From Ascarosepion bandense (Eukaryota > Mollusca > Cephalopoda > Sepiida > Sepiidae), in assembly GCA_037127315.1 (NCBI GenBank), contig JBBBDQ010000230.1, positions 416,501-480,500 on the forward strand: a stretch of DNA of 64,000 nt, in the 5' to 3' direction. The notes beneath the pieces are model-generated. The model saw nothing but the letters and a program-made list of their open reading frames with translations, was not told the DNA's origin and searched no databases. Below, one piece after another: positions 32,063-41,711 of the stretch. The translations under genes were made by a program, and so were the position numbers. Position 1 is the stretch's first letter; the number at the start of each line of letters is the position of its first letter.

Positions 32063-32340
32063 AGTCATCCGCAGACAGATCTGTTTCGCAGCTCATCAGT
32101 ACCGCTTAGACTCCGATCGCTTCCTAACCCAGGATCGAAACCCGACCGAATCGGCGTCAGTCGGCAATTCTACCCCTAGGCCACGAGCGTCCGATAGAAG
32201 AAGGCAGGCTTTTTAGCTCGTATAAACACGCCCAATAGCTAGTGTGCTCCAATTCATTATCGAATGAGCGATGCGTATATGCCGGAGTAGCTACTGTTTA
32301 CAAAGTCTCCCACTCTTCCAGAGTGTTCAATCAGGGTGTA
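32063..32340 (-). mobile_element. SINE S2 subfamily A, hammerhead stem II lost
   Basis: Minus-strand copy with 5' block, A box TGGCCTAGGGG (a full match to the pol III consensus) at about 32176-32186, and B-box-like GTTTCGATCC. The terminal ribozyme reads CTGATGA-GCTGC-GAAAC: nine bases of stem II are deleted, so it cannot fold. Stem III and cleavage site (TGTC) are otherwise intact. The 5' end is truncated at the palindrome 32341-32446. Confidence 0.82.
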
Positions 32341-32446
32341 AGTCTAATTAGGAGCCAAAAGACCTACCTAGGTTTCACCTAATGGCTCGTCAGGGCAAGC
32401 CGTTTGGTGAAACCTAGGTAGGTCTGTTGGCTCTTAGTTGGACTTA
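32341..32446 (-). repeat. 46-bp-arm palindrome with a complete hammerhead-like core
   Basis: Arms AAGTCTAATTAGGAGCC... (about 32341-32386) and ...GGCTCTTAGTTGGACTT (about 32399-32446) pair closely around a 12-base centre. On the minus strand: CTGACGA (32393-32387), stem II GCC/GGT with loop ATTA, GAAA (32376-32373), a 2-bp stem III with loop CTAG, cleavable A at 32365, and stem I CCG/GGT-type pairing of three bases. Core complete; stems short. It could be a hairpin that fits the pattern by chance, but the family resemblance is notable. Confidence 0.55.
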
Positions 32447-32546
32447 TTCTTATTTTTCTCTCTACTATTGCATAGAGCGCTTTAGTGTTAGGGTTCTCGT
32501 CTCGGGTTTTTTTTCTTTCGTACGAGTATTTTGACCTATGCTCAAG

Positions 32547-32785
32547 TACTTAGTTGGCACCTTAGCCGGATGTTTAGTTCATCCCACAGCGCCAGTTCTG
32601 CTTACCAAAAGTGGCCCATTTGGCACTCGCATTCGTTTCCCTCCTCCCCCCCCCCGCGAGAAGGGGAGGTGGGCGAGGGACGGCTCCGTATTCGGGAGAG
32701 TCGACCCGTTCCACCCGTTCCGAGTTCGAGAGTAGGTCGAGGCCGTGAACGGCCCCGGGGCCTCCAGTCATTCTCTTTACCGGAT
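32547..32785 (-). pseudogene. 28S rRNA-derived fragment
   Basis: On the minus strand 32632-32560 reads GAATGCGAGTGCC..., GGGCCACTTTTGGTAAGCAG, AACTGGCGCTGTGGGATGAA, which is highly conserved large-subunit rRNA sequence. The upstream part (CGGCCTCGACCTACTCTCGAA near 32730-32710) continues the same gene with a diverged GC-rich expansion segment between. About 240 bp, no rest of the rRNA gene, several substitutions. It is a pseudogene, or a SINE-like 28S-derived element. It stands out by GC content. Confidence 0.85.
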
Positions 32786-32850
32786 GGAATTGCGTTTATT
32801 CTCGGTTTGTTTTTTATTAATATTATCATTATTATTGTTATTATTATGGT

Positions 32851-32852
<2 letters not shown>

Positions 32853-32945
<93 letters not shown>
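32853..32945. repeat. (CA)n(TA)n microsatellite with TTGTGTAAC end
   Basis: CA then TA units followed by TTGTGTAAC. The same composite and end occurs at 40739-40828, suggesting a shared repeat end and not two independent arrays. Confidence 0.9.
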
Positions 32946-32947
<2 letters not shown>

Positions 32948-32999
32948 GTAACGCTTAAAAAATTAGAGAAAATACCGAGAAGCGTCGGCTCAGTTCATT

Positions 33000-33860
33000 A
33001 GAGCGACAATAGTGAAACGAAGCAGCGTCGATTCAGTTGATCCTCTTTACTACCAGTTATTAAACTTTACCTCTAATTATGAAATCTGTAGCCACGTGTT
33101 TGCTTTTTAACGATGACTAAATTATTTTCCTTTTTGCAATTACTATGTAACTGTGTAGTGAAGAATATACCCTTTTGTCACAATCAGGGATATGACCTGT
33201 GAGGAAACAGCTAATAATCCTTTCAAATATTTTGCCATCAATTTTGACAGATGTGGTAAACTCGTTATAGAATTTGAGGTTAGTAGCTGAATGATAAATA
33301 ATATGCTAAATTTGCCAAGGACAACAATTCTGATGGAACCTTTATAAAAACCTAAGGATGTATCTTTGAATCGAAATTCAATCCTGAACTTTGAATATTA
33401 TCTTTATTTGCAGTGCTTTGAAATAAGCAAATACTTTCGTACTTTTATGTTTTTGAAGAATTCATCTGGTAAGTGCAGTCATTTTATTTTGTTATCCATG
33501 AATATACTGTTATAGTCTGAGTCTGCGAGCACCATTCTTTTATAAAATACGTTCAACTTCTTCTGTTTAAACAATTTAATACGTCTGCTATAAAACAGAA
33601 TCTCTGCCGTTTAAATATCCCATGTTGTTAAGATTATTTTGCCTTCTATTTTTCTATGTTTATATTTACTAAACTCATTTTATCTACTTACTCAGGGGGT
33701 TTATTTCTAGCATAATTTCGGTATGCATATACTTTAAAGTAAATTAAGTTATCGGTCATTTTAAATTCGAATTTTAATTCTCTTATGCACATTTTCAATT
33801 TGATTTAAAAAATATTTTGCTGGTATTTTTAAAGATGTGTTCCCAATATTTTTATATTAC
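33000..33860 (-). other. Mostly unclassified; decayed LINE A palm region near 33540-33720
   Basis: 33570-33720 (CGTTTAAATATCCCATGTTG, TTTTTCTATGTTTATATTTACT, AGGGGGTTTATTTC) resembles 35570-35770 and 49985-50050, the LINE A RT palm region on the minus strand. The rest shows nothing identifiable. Confidence 0.4.
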
Positions 33861-33866
33861 AATCTA

Positions 33867-34264
33867 CACTACCGGCTATAATTATTAAACCACCCCAGTG
33901 TTTAAAAAAATGATGTATTTCATACTATTTTTTAGTATTTATTGCTAAGTGAATAATTTAAATGGAAATAGAGTGGTTCTTTTGTTAATATTGCACAATA
34001 ACATGTAATGAATGTTATTTATTCATCTAATGAATTTATAAATATTTAAAAATTACCTATATTGCAGTTTCGTCAATGAAAGAATAAAGAAAATTTAGGG
34101 TGATTCGGACGAGTTCATTTTTGCTTCCTTGCCTTGTAAAATTTTGCAAAGCAATAATAACAAAAAAATTCTATTTTAATTTGGCAATAAATACTAAATA
34201 TAGTATGAAATACATCATTTCTTTTAAAAATATTAGGGTTGCCTAATAATTAAGGCCAGTAGTG
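33867..34264. mobile_element. Tc1/mariner-type MITE with about 85-bp terminal repeats
   Basis: Left end CACTACCGGCTATAATTATT and the complement of the right end CACTACTGGCCTTAATTATT align, and both continue into ATGATGTATTTCATACTAT and TTTAGTATTTATTGC. TA dinucleotides flank both ends (33865-33866, 34265-34266). Total 398 bp with no coding capacity. A non-autonomous element that needs a transposase from elsewhere. Confidence 0.88.
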
Positions 34265-34529
34265 TATTTTATATTTTCATAATGTTTTGAGCCCAGTTTT
34301 GGGGTTAAAGTTTTGACTTTAGTTGAGACTCTAACAGGTTTTACCACTCCGGTTTAAGGTGGACTTGGAAAAAACATAAAAGAAGATGTAGTTTCGCGCT
34401 CCTCAAAACCTCCCTATCCGAAGCTTTTCTCTCAGATTGTCATATTAAAATGTTGGGAAAAACAATGAGAAGCTCGAAGCGTGAACCGTCTCTTCATATG
34501 AACTAAAATTTATTTTTGATTATGAAAGG

Positions 34530-34850
34530 CAAGTATGCCACTAGTACGAAGTAAATTACAGGGAATAAAAGTTAAAGAGAAAACTTGGAATAGAGAGGAT
34601 TGAGGAAAGGACAAAAGATAAACAGGATTCAATTAGACAAAAGATGGCAATTGATGTTCAATTTAGATTTTTGAAGACTCTAGTTATTAAGGAAACAAGG
34701 AAATGGAAGGTGATTCTACAGGTGGAATGTGCGAGAAACAAAACTGCTGGAGTCGAAGTGGCGTTTAGTTATTTCAACATTAAATGAGTCATACCTAGTT
34801 TCCAATTTAGTATAAATCTTTAATTCATGTTTCTAGGGAACCAAGGTAAA
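34530..34850 (-). mobile_element. LINE B 3' end, strongly decayed
   Basis: Minus-strand match to the LINE B 3' region (ACAGGTGGAATGTGCGAGAAAC, AACTGCTGGAGTCGAAGT; compare 56530-56580). No open frame remains. Older than the copies at 16075 and 27916. Confidence 0.65.
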
Positions 34851-35214
34851 AAAAAATTATATGATAAAACAAAGAATTGCCTTTAGTATACTCATGAAAA
34901 CATTAAATGGATGAAAGAAAATTGACTAGTTTACCAAAATGTGCGCCTCATCAAAGATGACAATATGTCCTTGCAGCTCATTTCCGTGAGATTTCCGTGA
35001 CTGTGAATAAAGAAATACAGAAAGGATAATGAAATTATTTCAATGGCTTTTATGTGGATTTCTATTTTGGCTTCAACTAGAGTCAAATTGTACATAAGTT
35101 GTATGTAACTAAATAATGTATTTTTCATGTTACCTACAAATGTAACAACAAAATTTACAATATTTAATCAAGACAATTCTAAGAAAGATTCATAGAAAGA
35201 GAAGCGTTTTTTTT

Positions 35215-35465
35215 ATTCATTTCACCCCAAGCAAAGCAAACATGCTACCAGTTGGTTACAGGGAGTGAAAGTGAAGTAAAAGACTAAGAATAGGGTGGAC
35301 TAAGGAATGAACAAAAGAGGAATGAGGTTCAAGAAAACCAAAGATGCGTTTGATGTTGCATTTTAATTTTTGAAGAGACTAGTTAACAGAAAAGCAAGGA
35401 AATAGAAGTGATTTTCACAGGTAGAAAGTGCAATAAAATAATCTATTGGAGTAGATATTCTGTCT
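35215..35465 (-). mobile_element. LINE B 3' end, decayed, beside LINE A
   Basis: ATTTCACCCCAAGCAAAGC and GGTTACAGGGAG mark the LINE B 3' untranslated end, with a T-run at 35209-35215 as tail. Coding remains to about 35460 (CACAGGTAGAAAGTGCAATA). The 5' junction falls in LINE A sequence. Confidence 0.68.
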
Positions 35466-35770
35466 TCTTAAAATTTATGTGTACTGATTTCCTTTCGCTT
35501 TTCTTTACGACCTTCTGTAAGAGTTAATGTACTTTCCTTGGCGTGTCTTTCTATAAAGCAAAAGCCGCTCCGTTTAAATATCCCATGTTGTTTACATTGT
35601 GTCAGTTAATAATTAATCCTGGTAAAATTCTAATCCTCTCAGGATTGCGCCACTGTAAAAGTTAATTAATTCCGATGAGAAGACACATCCTTGTCTTACT
35701 TTCGTTTCTATTTTTCTATATTTACATTTACTGAAATTGGCAGGCAGTTTGCTCCAATCATAAATTATGT
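35465..35770 (-). pseudogene. LINE A reverse transcriptase palm relic
   Basis: Minus strand: VRQGCVF-like (read as KTRMCLL/GCVFSS near 35690), INFYSGAILRGLEF and LPGLI blocks, then NNMGYLNGAAF in the place of the NNIRYADDTIL catalytic box. The order matches 50246-49800. The catalytic aspartates are lost. Confidence 0.62.
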
Positions 35771-35992
35771 AAATTTCGAATGTATTTACCATATAAATTA
35801 AGCCGAGCTAGGATTTTAAACTCTACTTTGTGCTGTTGTTTTTCAAACAATTTTGCACACGTATATAAAAATATAATATTAAATTTAAGTTATAAACGCC
35901 ACATGGATAGACCAATACTGTTTACTTCTTACTAAATATCATTGGAGGTATTGTTATAAATCTAAGATTATCTGTCACTGTCTACACTGACA

Positions 35993-36000
<8 letters not shown>

Positions 36001-36023
<23 letters not shown>

Positions 36024-36086
36024 TATTATTATTATTATTATTAGTGTTATTATAAAAATAAATCGCAAGAAAACGCATGATAGAAG

Positions 36087-36124
<38 letters not shown>

Positions 36125-36153
36125 CTTCTATCAAGCATTCTCTTGCGATTTCT
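36001..36153. repeat. (TAA)n/(TTA)n and a hairpin around (TA)n
   Basis: TAA then TTA runs (36001-36045) form one hairpin. AAATCGCAAGAAAACGCATG and GATAGAAGTA (36060-36093) pair with TACTTCTATCAAGCATTCTC and TTGCGATTT (36122-36151) around a TA run. Small palindromic element or MITE core. Confidence 0.8.
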
Positions 36154-36159
36154 TTTTTT

Positions 36160-36950
36160 GTGACAACAGAAGAAAAAGAAATACACATTTATATGCAAAT
36201 GGTCCATCGTTATACATGGGTTAAAAAAACCAGGAAAAAAAAGATATGTTTGTCTCCTGCTATTGGCCGGTATATTTTGAACGTCTATCATTTTCGTTCA
36301 ATTATCCTCCTTGCTTTATCTGTCTGCGGCAAAACTCTTGTCGGTCAGCCATTTTTAATCCGACAGTATGAAAAAGCGCAACTCCCACCGAGATTTTTCA
36401 GAAATCTAAAGCGGTGAGATGCATGGCTGCAATTATTTCTCCTTACCAAGCAGCGAAGACTTTGGACGTCGATGGCATTTGTGAAGCAGAATGAAGATCT
36501 CGCGAGATTTGTATGCTGTCCATATTCAGGAAAACAATATGGCGGGAAGAGTATCCGATTTTCAGGTAACTGGTGTGATGTCAGCAAATAATCACGATCT
36601 GGAAGTTTTCTGCTCTCTGCTGACGTTCCGGACATAAACAAAGAAACGTAAACACTTAAAAGTCACAAAATATTAACCAAAATTAGAGATTACTAATATA
36701 ACGTATCTTTATATTTTATAAGTATATACAGAAAGTGTACAAAATAATAGAAATAATAACATAATTTGGAAAATCTGATTAATCTGTCAAAAGCTTGTTT
36801 ATTTTTATGTTGGTTAATTTAATATTAGTAGTATTTTTTTCTATTTTTTTTTTGATATTATTTAAATCAGTGTATTATAATCGACCTTTAAGATTACTTA
36901 AGAATTTGAAGTGATAAAGTTCATCTTATTGCTTATAAACTGTTTCCGAA
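36160..36950. other. No gene recognised
   Basis: Frames 36160-36417 and 36641-36345 overlap on opposite strands and neither resembles a known family. No RNA gene. Confidence 0.45.
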
Positions 36951-36954
36951 GGAA

Positions 36955-37310
36955 AATACCATCATTTAGGATGATAATGCACCGATTCATACTGCTAAAG
37001 CTGTAGATGAATGGCAAGAGGAACATTCAAGTGAAGTAGAAATCTTATCTGGGCAGCAGATTCCCCAGGTGTTAACATCATTGAACATTTATGGTTCATT
37101 TTAGAAAAACAATTGCGGATTCGATATCCTCCATCATTATCATTGAAAGAATTCGAGATTGTTTTAGCTAAAGAATGGATAAAAAGTCCCCATGAAACAA
37201 TTCAAATTTTGTACGGATCGATCCCACTTAGATTTAGCTGTAATTACTGCCATATCGAAATAAATCTGCTTAGAATTTCATCGTGTTTCTATTATCTCGA
37301 TGTGTTTCAA
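36955..37310 (+). pseudogene. Tc1-like transposase C-terminal fragment
   Basis: Plus strand: DDNAPIHTAKAVDEWQEEHS (second catalytic Asp, 36971) and, after a frameshift near 37052, ADSPGVNIIEHLWFILEKQL carrying the final Glu (about 37080), followed by the C-terminal helix LKEFEIVLAKEW. The first catalytic Asp and the DNA-binding domain are missing. The sequence differs from both other Tc1 relics here. Confidence 0.8.
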
Positions 37311-37329
37311 TAAAATAAACCAATATTTT

Positions 37330-37600
37330 TTTAAGTTATTCGGATTATTGTCCCCATCTTTATGGTTATATACTCGATGTTTCGGCCATTTTGATGCTCA
37401 GGCCTTCTTTAGGTAATATTAATTAAAATTTAGAACGGAATGCTTTATTTATTCCTTGGGATTGGTCTAATTTCACGTGCCATACCATTGGGTATCCCAA
37501 CATTAATTAATTCCACTTCATAACCCATCACCCCAAAGATTATATTATATTTTTGGATCAAGTATCCGGTGGCTCATGTGTCCTGTGGGATATTTGTTAG
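37330..37600. repeat. Single arm of fold-back family F1
   Basis: TTCGGATTATTGTCCCCATC, GATGTTTCGGCC and AGGCCTTCTTTAGG match the left arm of 7622-7915 in order, continuing to CTCATGTGTCCTGTGGGA (the centre of the palindrome). The second arm is absent. The minus-strand core is CTAAAGA/GAAAC (degenerate). Confidence 0.7.
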
Positions 37601-38330
37601 TGAATTCTTAGAAACTGCAAACGTAATTTCTCAGTTGAATTTTGTTTTACCAAAGCTTAAATTACAATTTTTTGTTATTGTTGTTTCTTTTTTTTCTCTA
37701 TTTTCTGTATTACTGCTTCCTATATTTTACTCATATATTCCGAAGATTCTTCCGAATAATGTAGATAGGTTAACAGTTAGAATATCTCATCATAATAAAT
37801 AAGTTGTGTATCCTCCAAAAAAAGGGAAGGACATTTTAAGCCGAAATAAGATATGCTCTAAACAGATTACACCAAATGTGACAGAAAATCCAGATGTTCA
37901 TATGAATAATAGAAAATATCTAATAGAATCTAAATAAATTATTAAGAGATACGAAAACAGCATTAGAGATTTAATAAAAACAACATTCTAAAAGTCTGGA
38001 GAATTTAATCATAGATAAAGATCTGAGTCAAAAATAAGTATTTCTACTGACGAATTACATGAACCTTTCTTGCGGGCAAAAGAAAAGCCTTGAGTAAGAG
38101 TGAAACAAGAATTAAACTCATGTTTACAATCAGGTAGAGATGTCTGTAACTTTTTACATTATATTATAAGGATGGACGACATGGAGAAATTAAAACTCAC
38201 AGAATTAAGTGAAGTCAAAAGGATCTGGAAAAGTAGCTAATTAATGCATATGAGCTAGGAAAAGTAATGGCTATAGGTTAAAATTTTGTGAAAAGAAAAG
38301 ATTGCTTACTTTTTGAAAATACTAGGCACA
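37600..38330. other. Unclassified, perhaps an old coding relic
   Basis: The 37795-38330 part is purine-rich on the plus strand and reads lysine/glutamate-rich pieces between stops (e.g. TPNVTENPDVHMNNRKYLIE near 37880). It looks like a decayed gene, possibly retroelement gag-like, but no family can be named. Confidence 0.35.
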
Positions 38331-38335
38331 TAAAA

Positions 38336-38445
<110 letters not shown>

Positions 38446-38571
38446 CAGGAAGCTCGGCGTGGTGTAATATCTAGCATGTTTGTCTCGCTAGAACAAGTTA
38501 AAACTAAGTAGTGAGTTCGATCCTCACTGGGTATCGCATATTCCGGCCTTGTGCCTCAAATCGTAGCAAAT
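38446..38571 (+). repeat. tRNA-like sequence embedded in a (TCTA)n array
   Basis: Perfect B box GTTCGATCC at 38515-38523 within a T-stem-like GTGAG/CTCAC (38511-38515 with 38523-38527). A degenerate A box TGGTGTAATAT starts at 38460. Length and the long middle region recall a type II (Ser/Leu) tRNA, but no convincing acceptor or anticodon stem forms. Likely a short tRNA-derived SINE or tRNA pseudogene. Confidence 0.55.
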
Positions 38572-38853
38572 CTATCTATCTATCTATCTATCTGTTTGGG
38601 ATTCCTGGTGAGAAACCACACAAAATAATAAATAACAAAAACAGATATGGAGATAGAAAATGTAAGTTATATTGAACAAGATGTACAAACTGGAACACAG
38701 GTTAGTCACTTCAGAAATACTATTGGTAGAAATTAATATATACAGTCTTGTAGTGACATAGTATGTCCGTGTAATGATTCTATATCCAAACAACTCCAAC
38801 TAACTCTGCACCAACTCACCGACCAACTCTAAAACTTATAACTACTTACATTG

Positions 38854-39325
38854 CAACTACAGTATTTAGTCAACCTTCCCACTTAAGGCGAAATGTGACA
38901 CAAGGTCATTTTTAAGTTGGTCTTCCAGGCCATATAGCTCGGCCAAAAATATCTGTCTATCGTTATCCAGTCGTGATTCTACCCTTCGGCGGAACCACGA
39001 CTGGTTTAGTGCTCTCTGCCCGAAGGCAGAGATCGCTCTCCGCCCAATGGCAGAGAGCTGACAGTGTCAATAGTAGCGGTTTGCGACTACTACTACATGA
39101 CAACTACAATATTTAGTTGGCCCTCCCACCAAGGGGAACATGTGACACAGGGTCAGTTATAAGTGGATTTTCCAGGCTATATGGCCGGCCAAAAAATACA
39201 TGTCTATTTTTGCCCAGTCGTGATTCTAACCTTCGGCGGAACCACGACTGGGTTAGTGCGCTCTGCTCGAAAGCAAAGAGCGCCCTCCACCCGAAGGTAG
39301 AGTGCTGACAGTGATAATGGCAGTT
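38854..39325. repeat. Tandem pair of 247-bp hairpin-rich units
   Basis: Unit 1 starts CAACTACAGTATTTAG at 38854 and unit 2 CAACTACAATATTTAG at 39101. Each holds a 9-bp stem CCAGTCGTG/CACGACTGG around an AAC/TTCGGCGGAA loop and two short CTCTGC/GCAGAG hairpins. GC content exceeds the surroundings. Unit 2 ends near 39325 followed by CAGTTGTAACTC, another hairpin. Not coding: frames on both strands overlap. Family unknown. Confidence 0.85.
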
Positions 39326-39454
39326 GTAACTCATTACAACTACTGCCTAGGCAGGAGTATGTGTACAGGATTATGTGTACAACTACTGTATAGGCAGGAT
39401 TATGTGTACATATCCGGCGAGTGCATTCTTATGTACAAAGAGGTGATCCCAACA

Positions 39455-39488
<34 letters not shown>

Positions 39489-39490
39489 CA
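39455..39490. repeat. (CTAT)n array
   Basis: Short tetranucleotide run; the surrounding 39490-40120 contains TATC-rich, Ile/Tyr/Ser-coding-looking but non-coding sequence. Confidence 0.9.
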
Positions 39491-39639
39491 ATTTGTTCAT
39501 CTTTCCTATTTCATCTCTCCATCTATTCATATGTCTGTCACTGCTTACCTATTTCTGTCTATCTATCAAAAACGCACACATTCATACATGATTCCCTCAT
39601 ATCATTTAGAATAAAAATTCGTTCAATCACTTGACACGT

Positions 39640-40120
39640 CTATAATTTCTTTCACATATTAACTTTACCATGATTTCTCTTATACGCATACATTCGTAAA
39701 TGATTCATTTTATTTAAGAAAAAAGGAAGGAAAATCGTTCCCTCTCTTAACCTGTGTTTACAATACTTGCTACAAATTTTGAACGAAAATGTATTTCGTC
39801 GCTGTCATACCAACATACTAATGTTACCGACATATACACACACTTAATTCGTCTATAGCTTACATGCTCTTGATACGTATTATTATCGCTTACATATACT
39901 TTCATTCATAACATACATTTAATGTTATTATTATTCGTTGGCACAAACACTTAACCAGATACAAGTACTTTTGCTTCTACATTTCATATTCATCCATTGT
40001 TTTATGACACATGCCACGTATCTGACCAGTGAAACCATATCTCAATCAAAATGCTGTCTCTTGGAGTTTTAACAAAATATTAAATCATTCGTTTTTAAAG
40101 AATCTCTGAAGAAGCTTGTT
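39640..40120. other. No gene recognised
   Basis: AT-rich spacer between tetranucleotide arrays; nothing identified. Confidence 0.5.
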
Positions 40121-40152
40121 AAAGTGAAACATGTCAGATTAAATGTTCATTA

Positions 40153-40153
40153 C

Positions 40154-40198
<45 letters not shown>

Positions 40199-40364
40199 GT
40201 CCTAATTCGTTTTTCCCCAGTTTCACCTCTCTATCTATTCGTATGTCTCTTATTGCTTCCCTATTTTTGCTTCTCTCTATGTAGTTGTTCCTCTTACACG
40301 TTTTATCTTTCTATTTGTGCATATGTCTATTCTCCATCAATGTTTCATTCATTTCATTATCTAT

Positions 40365-40429
<65 letters not shown>

Positions 40430-40693
40430 GCAGTTTTATCTTACGATGTCAGACTTTTTCATGTTTCAGTAATTGTTAAATCTATGTATGTATGTATGTA
40501 TGTATGTATGTATCTATCTATCTATCTATCTCTTTCCTTTTTTATATCAATGACATATTTTTCAGATATCATTACTTTTTAAGATCCATCACTATCCATT
40601 TATTTACATTATTTTTTCAGGTTAATTTTACTATCTTTTTAGGGTTTTTCAGATCGTATTCTTTTTTAATCTATCTATCTATCTATCTATCTT

Positions 40694-40734
<41 letters not shown>

Positions 40735-40735
40735 G
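40153..40735. repeat. Four (TCTA)n arrays plus (TATG)n
   Basis: Arrays at about 40153-40198, 40364-40428, 40505-40532 and 40669-40735, with (TATG)n at 40481-40515. The spacers resemble each other (TATTCGTATGTCTCTTATTGC at 40240 and ATTTGTGCATATGTCTATTC at 40311), so the cluster may have grown by segment duplication. Confidence 0.92.
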
Positions 40736-40738
<3 letters not shown>

Positions 40739-40821
<83 letters not shown>

Positions 40822-40828
40822 GTAACTT
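40739..40828. repeat. (CA)n(TA)n with TTGTGTAAC end
   Basis: Same composite as 32853-32950, ending ATATTGTGTAAC. Confidence 0.92.
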
Positions 40829-40829
40829 T

Positions 40830-41435
40830 GCTTGCATTAACTCAAAATGTATGTTGTTAATATCCGACATGACGGAAGCGATGAAACCACAAAGCACAAA
40901 GCACAAGACAGATGTCAACAAATATTATTGTTATTGTTTGAGCGTACGTACGTATGAAAAGCAATGAAAACAGACGATAAAAATGTTTTGGTATGAATCA
41001 GCAAACATGTACTTATATAAACTTATAATACATACTAACTGTAGCATAGTACAATGAAAAAGAGAAAAAAATTATTTTCCAAGTCAATAAACAAATGTTT
41101 CTTATTATCTGGTCAGGAAACGTGCTACCAATCTTTGTGTTTTTTTATTCTTTTTTCGTCGAAAACTACTAATGTTTCCCTCAGGTAACGGCAAGAAATT
41201 ACTCTCACATCCTTTCGAATTATTTCGAAATTTCTACTCCTCAGCTGACCGCCTTTCGTCATTCTGTTGCTTGATTTCATTTGGATTTCTGTCCCGTCTT
41301 TTCTTGATTGATCTAACTTTTTCTTTATTCTTCAAGCAAATGGTGTGCAAAAAAATCTCTCATGGCAGAGTTTTTTTTTCAGCAGCTTTTTAAACGTTGT
41401 TCTATGTGTTGCTTCTGGAAAGTGTCTTTATATCA
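40830..41435. other. No gene recognised
   Basis: One frame of 73 codons (41172-41393) has no recognisable family. Mixed AT-rich sequence. Confidence 0.45.
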
Positions 41436-41439
41436 TGGT

Positions 41440-41711
41440 AGGCGGAAAATTAGAAGTCCTACCAGCCACAATACACCAATATAAAATATGCAGATGAATA
41501 GTGATAGCAGGCATAGACAGGAAACTTCAAAATCTCTTGCAGACGGTAACGAAGGGGGGCGAGAAAAATGGACCAAAAATAAACTTGAAGAAGATATAAT
41601 CAGTAGTTACTAGTAAAAAGTGTTAGCACAAAATAAATTGAGGAATCGAAACAAATATAGATATTTAAATAATTTGGACGAGTTCTGACAGACGATGGAA
41701 AGCGCGACATC
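41440..41711 (+). pseudogene. LINE A RT catalytic region, plus-strand fragment
   Basis: The plus strand reads a PATIHQYKICR..IVIAGIDRKL-type remnant, NLLQTVTKGGEKNGPKINLK (thumb region after the YADD box) and VLTDDGKRDIRR in broken frames. It stops at ATTCTTCTTC, where a second LINE A copy on the opposite strand begins. Confidence 0.65.

Noticed and set aside
32531..33001. Proline/arginine-containing frame of 156 codons in a GC-rich patch
   Set aside because: The patch is antisense 28S rRNA sequence followed by a CA/TA microsatellite.
40124..40582. 152-codon frame rich in LSIY repeats
   Set aside because: Translation of (TCTA)n arrays.
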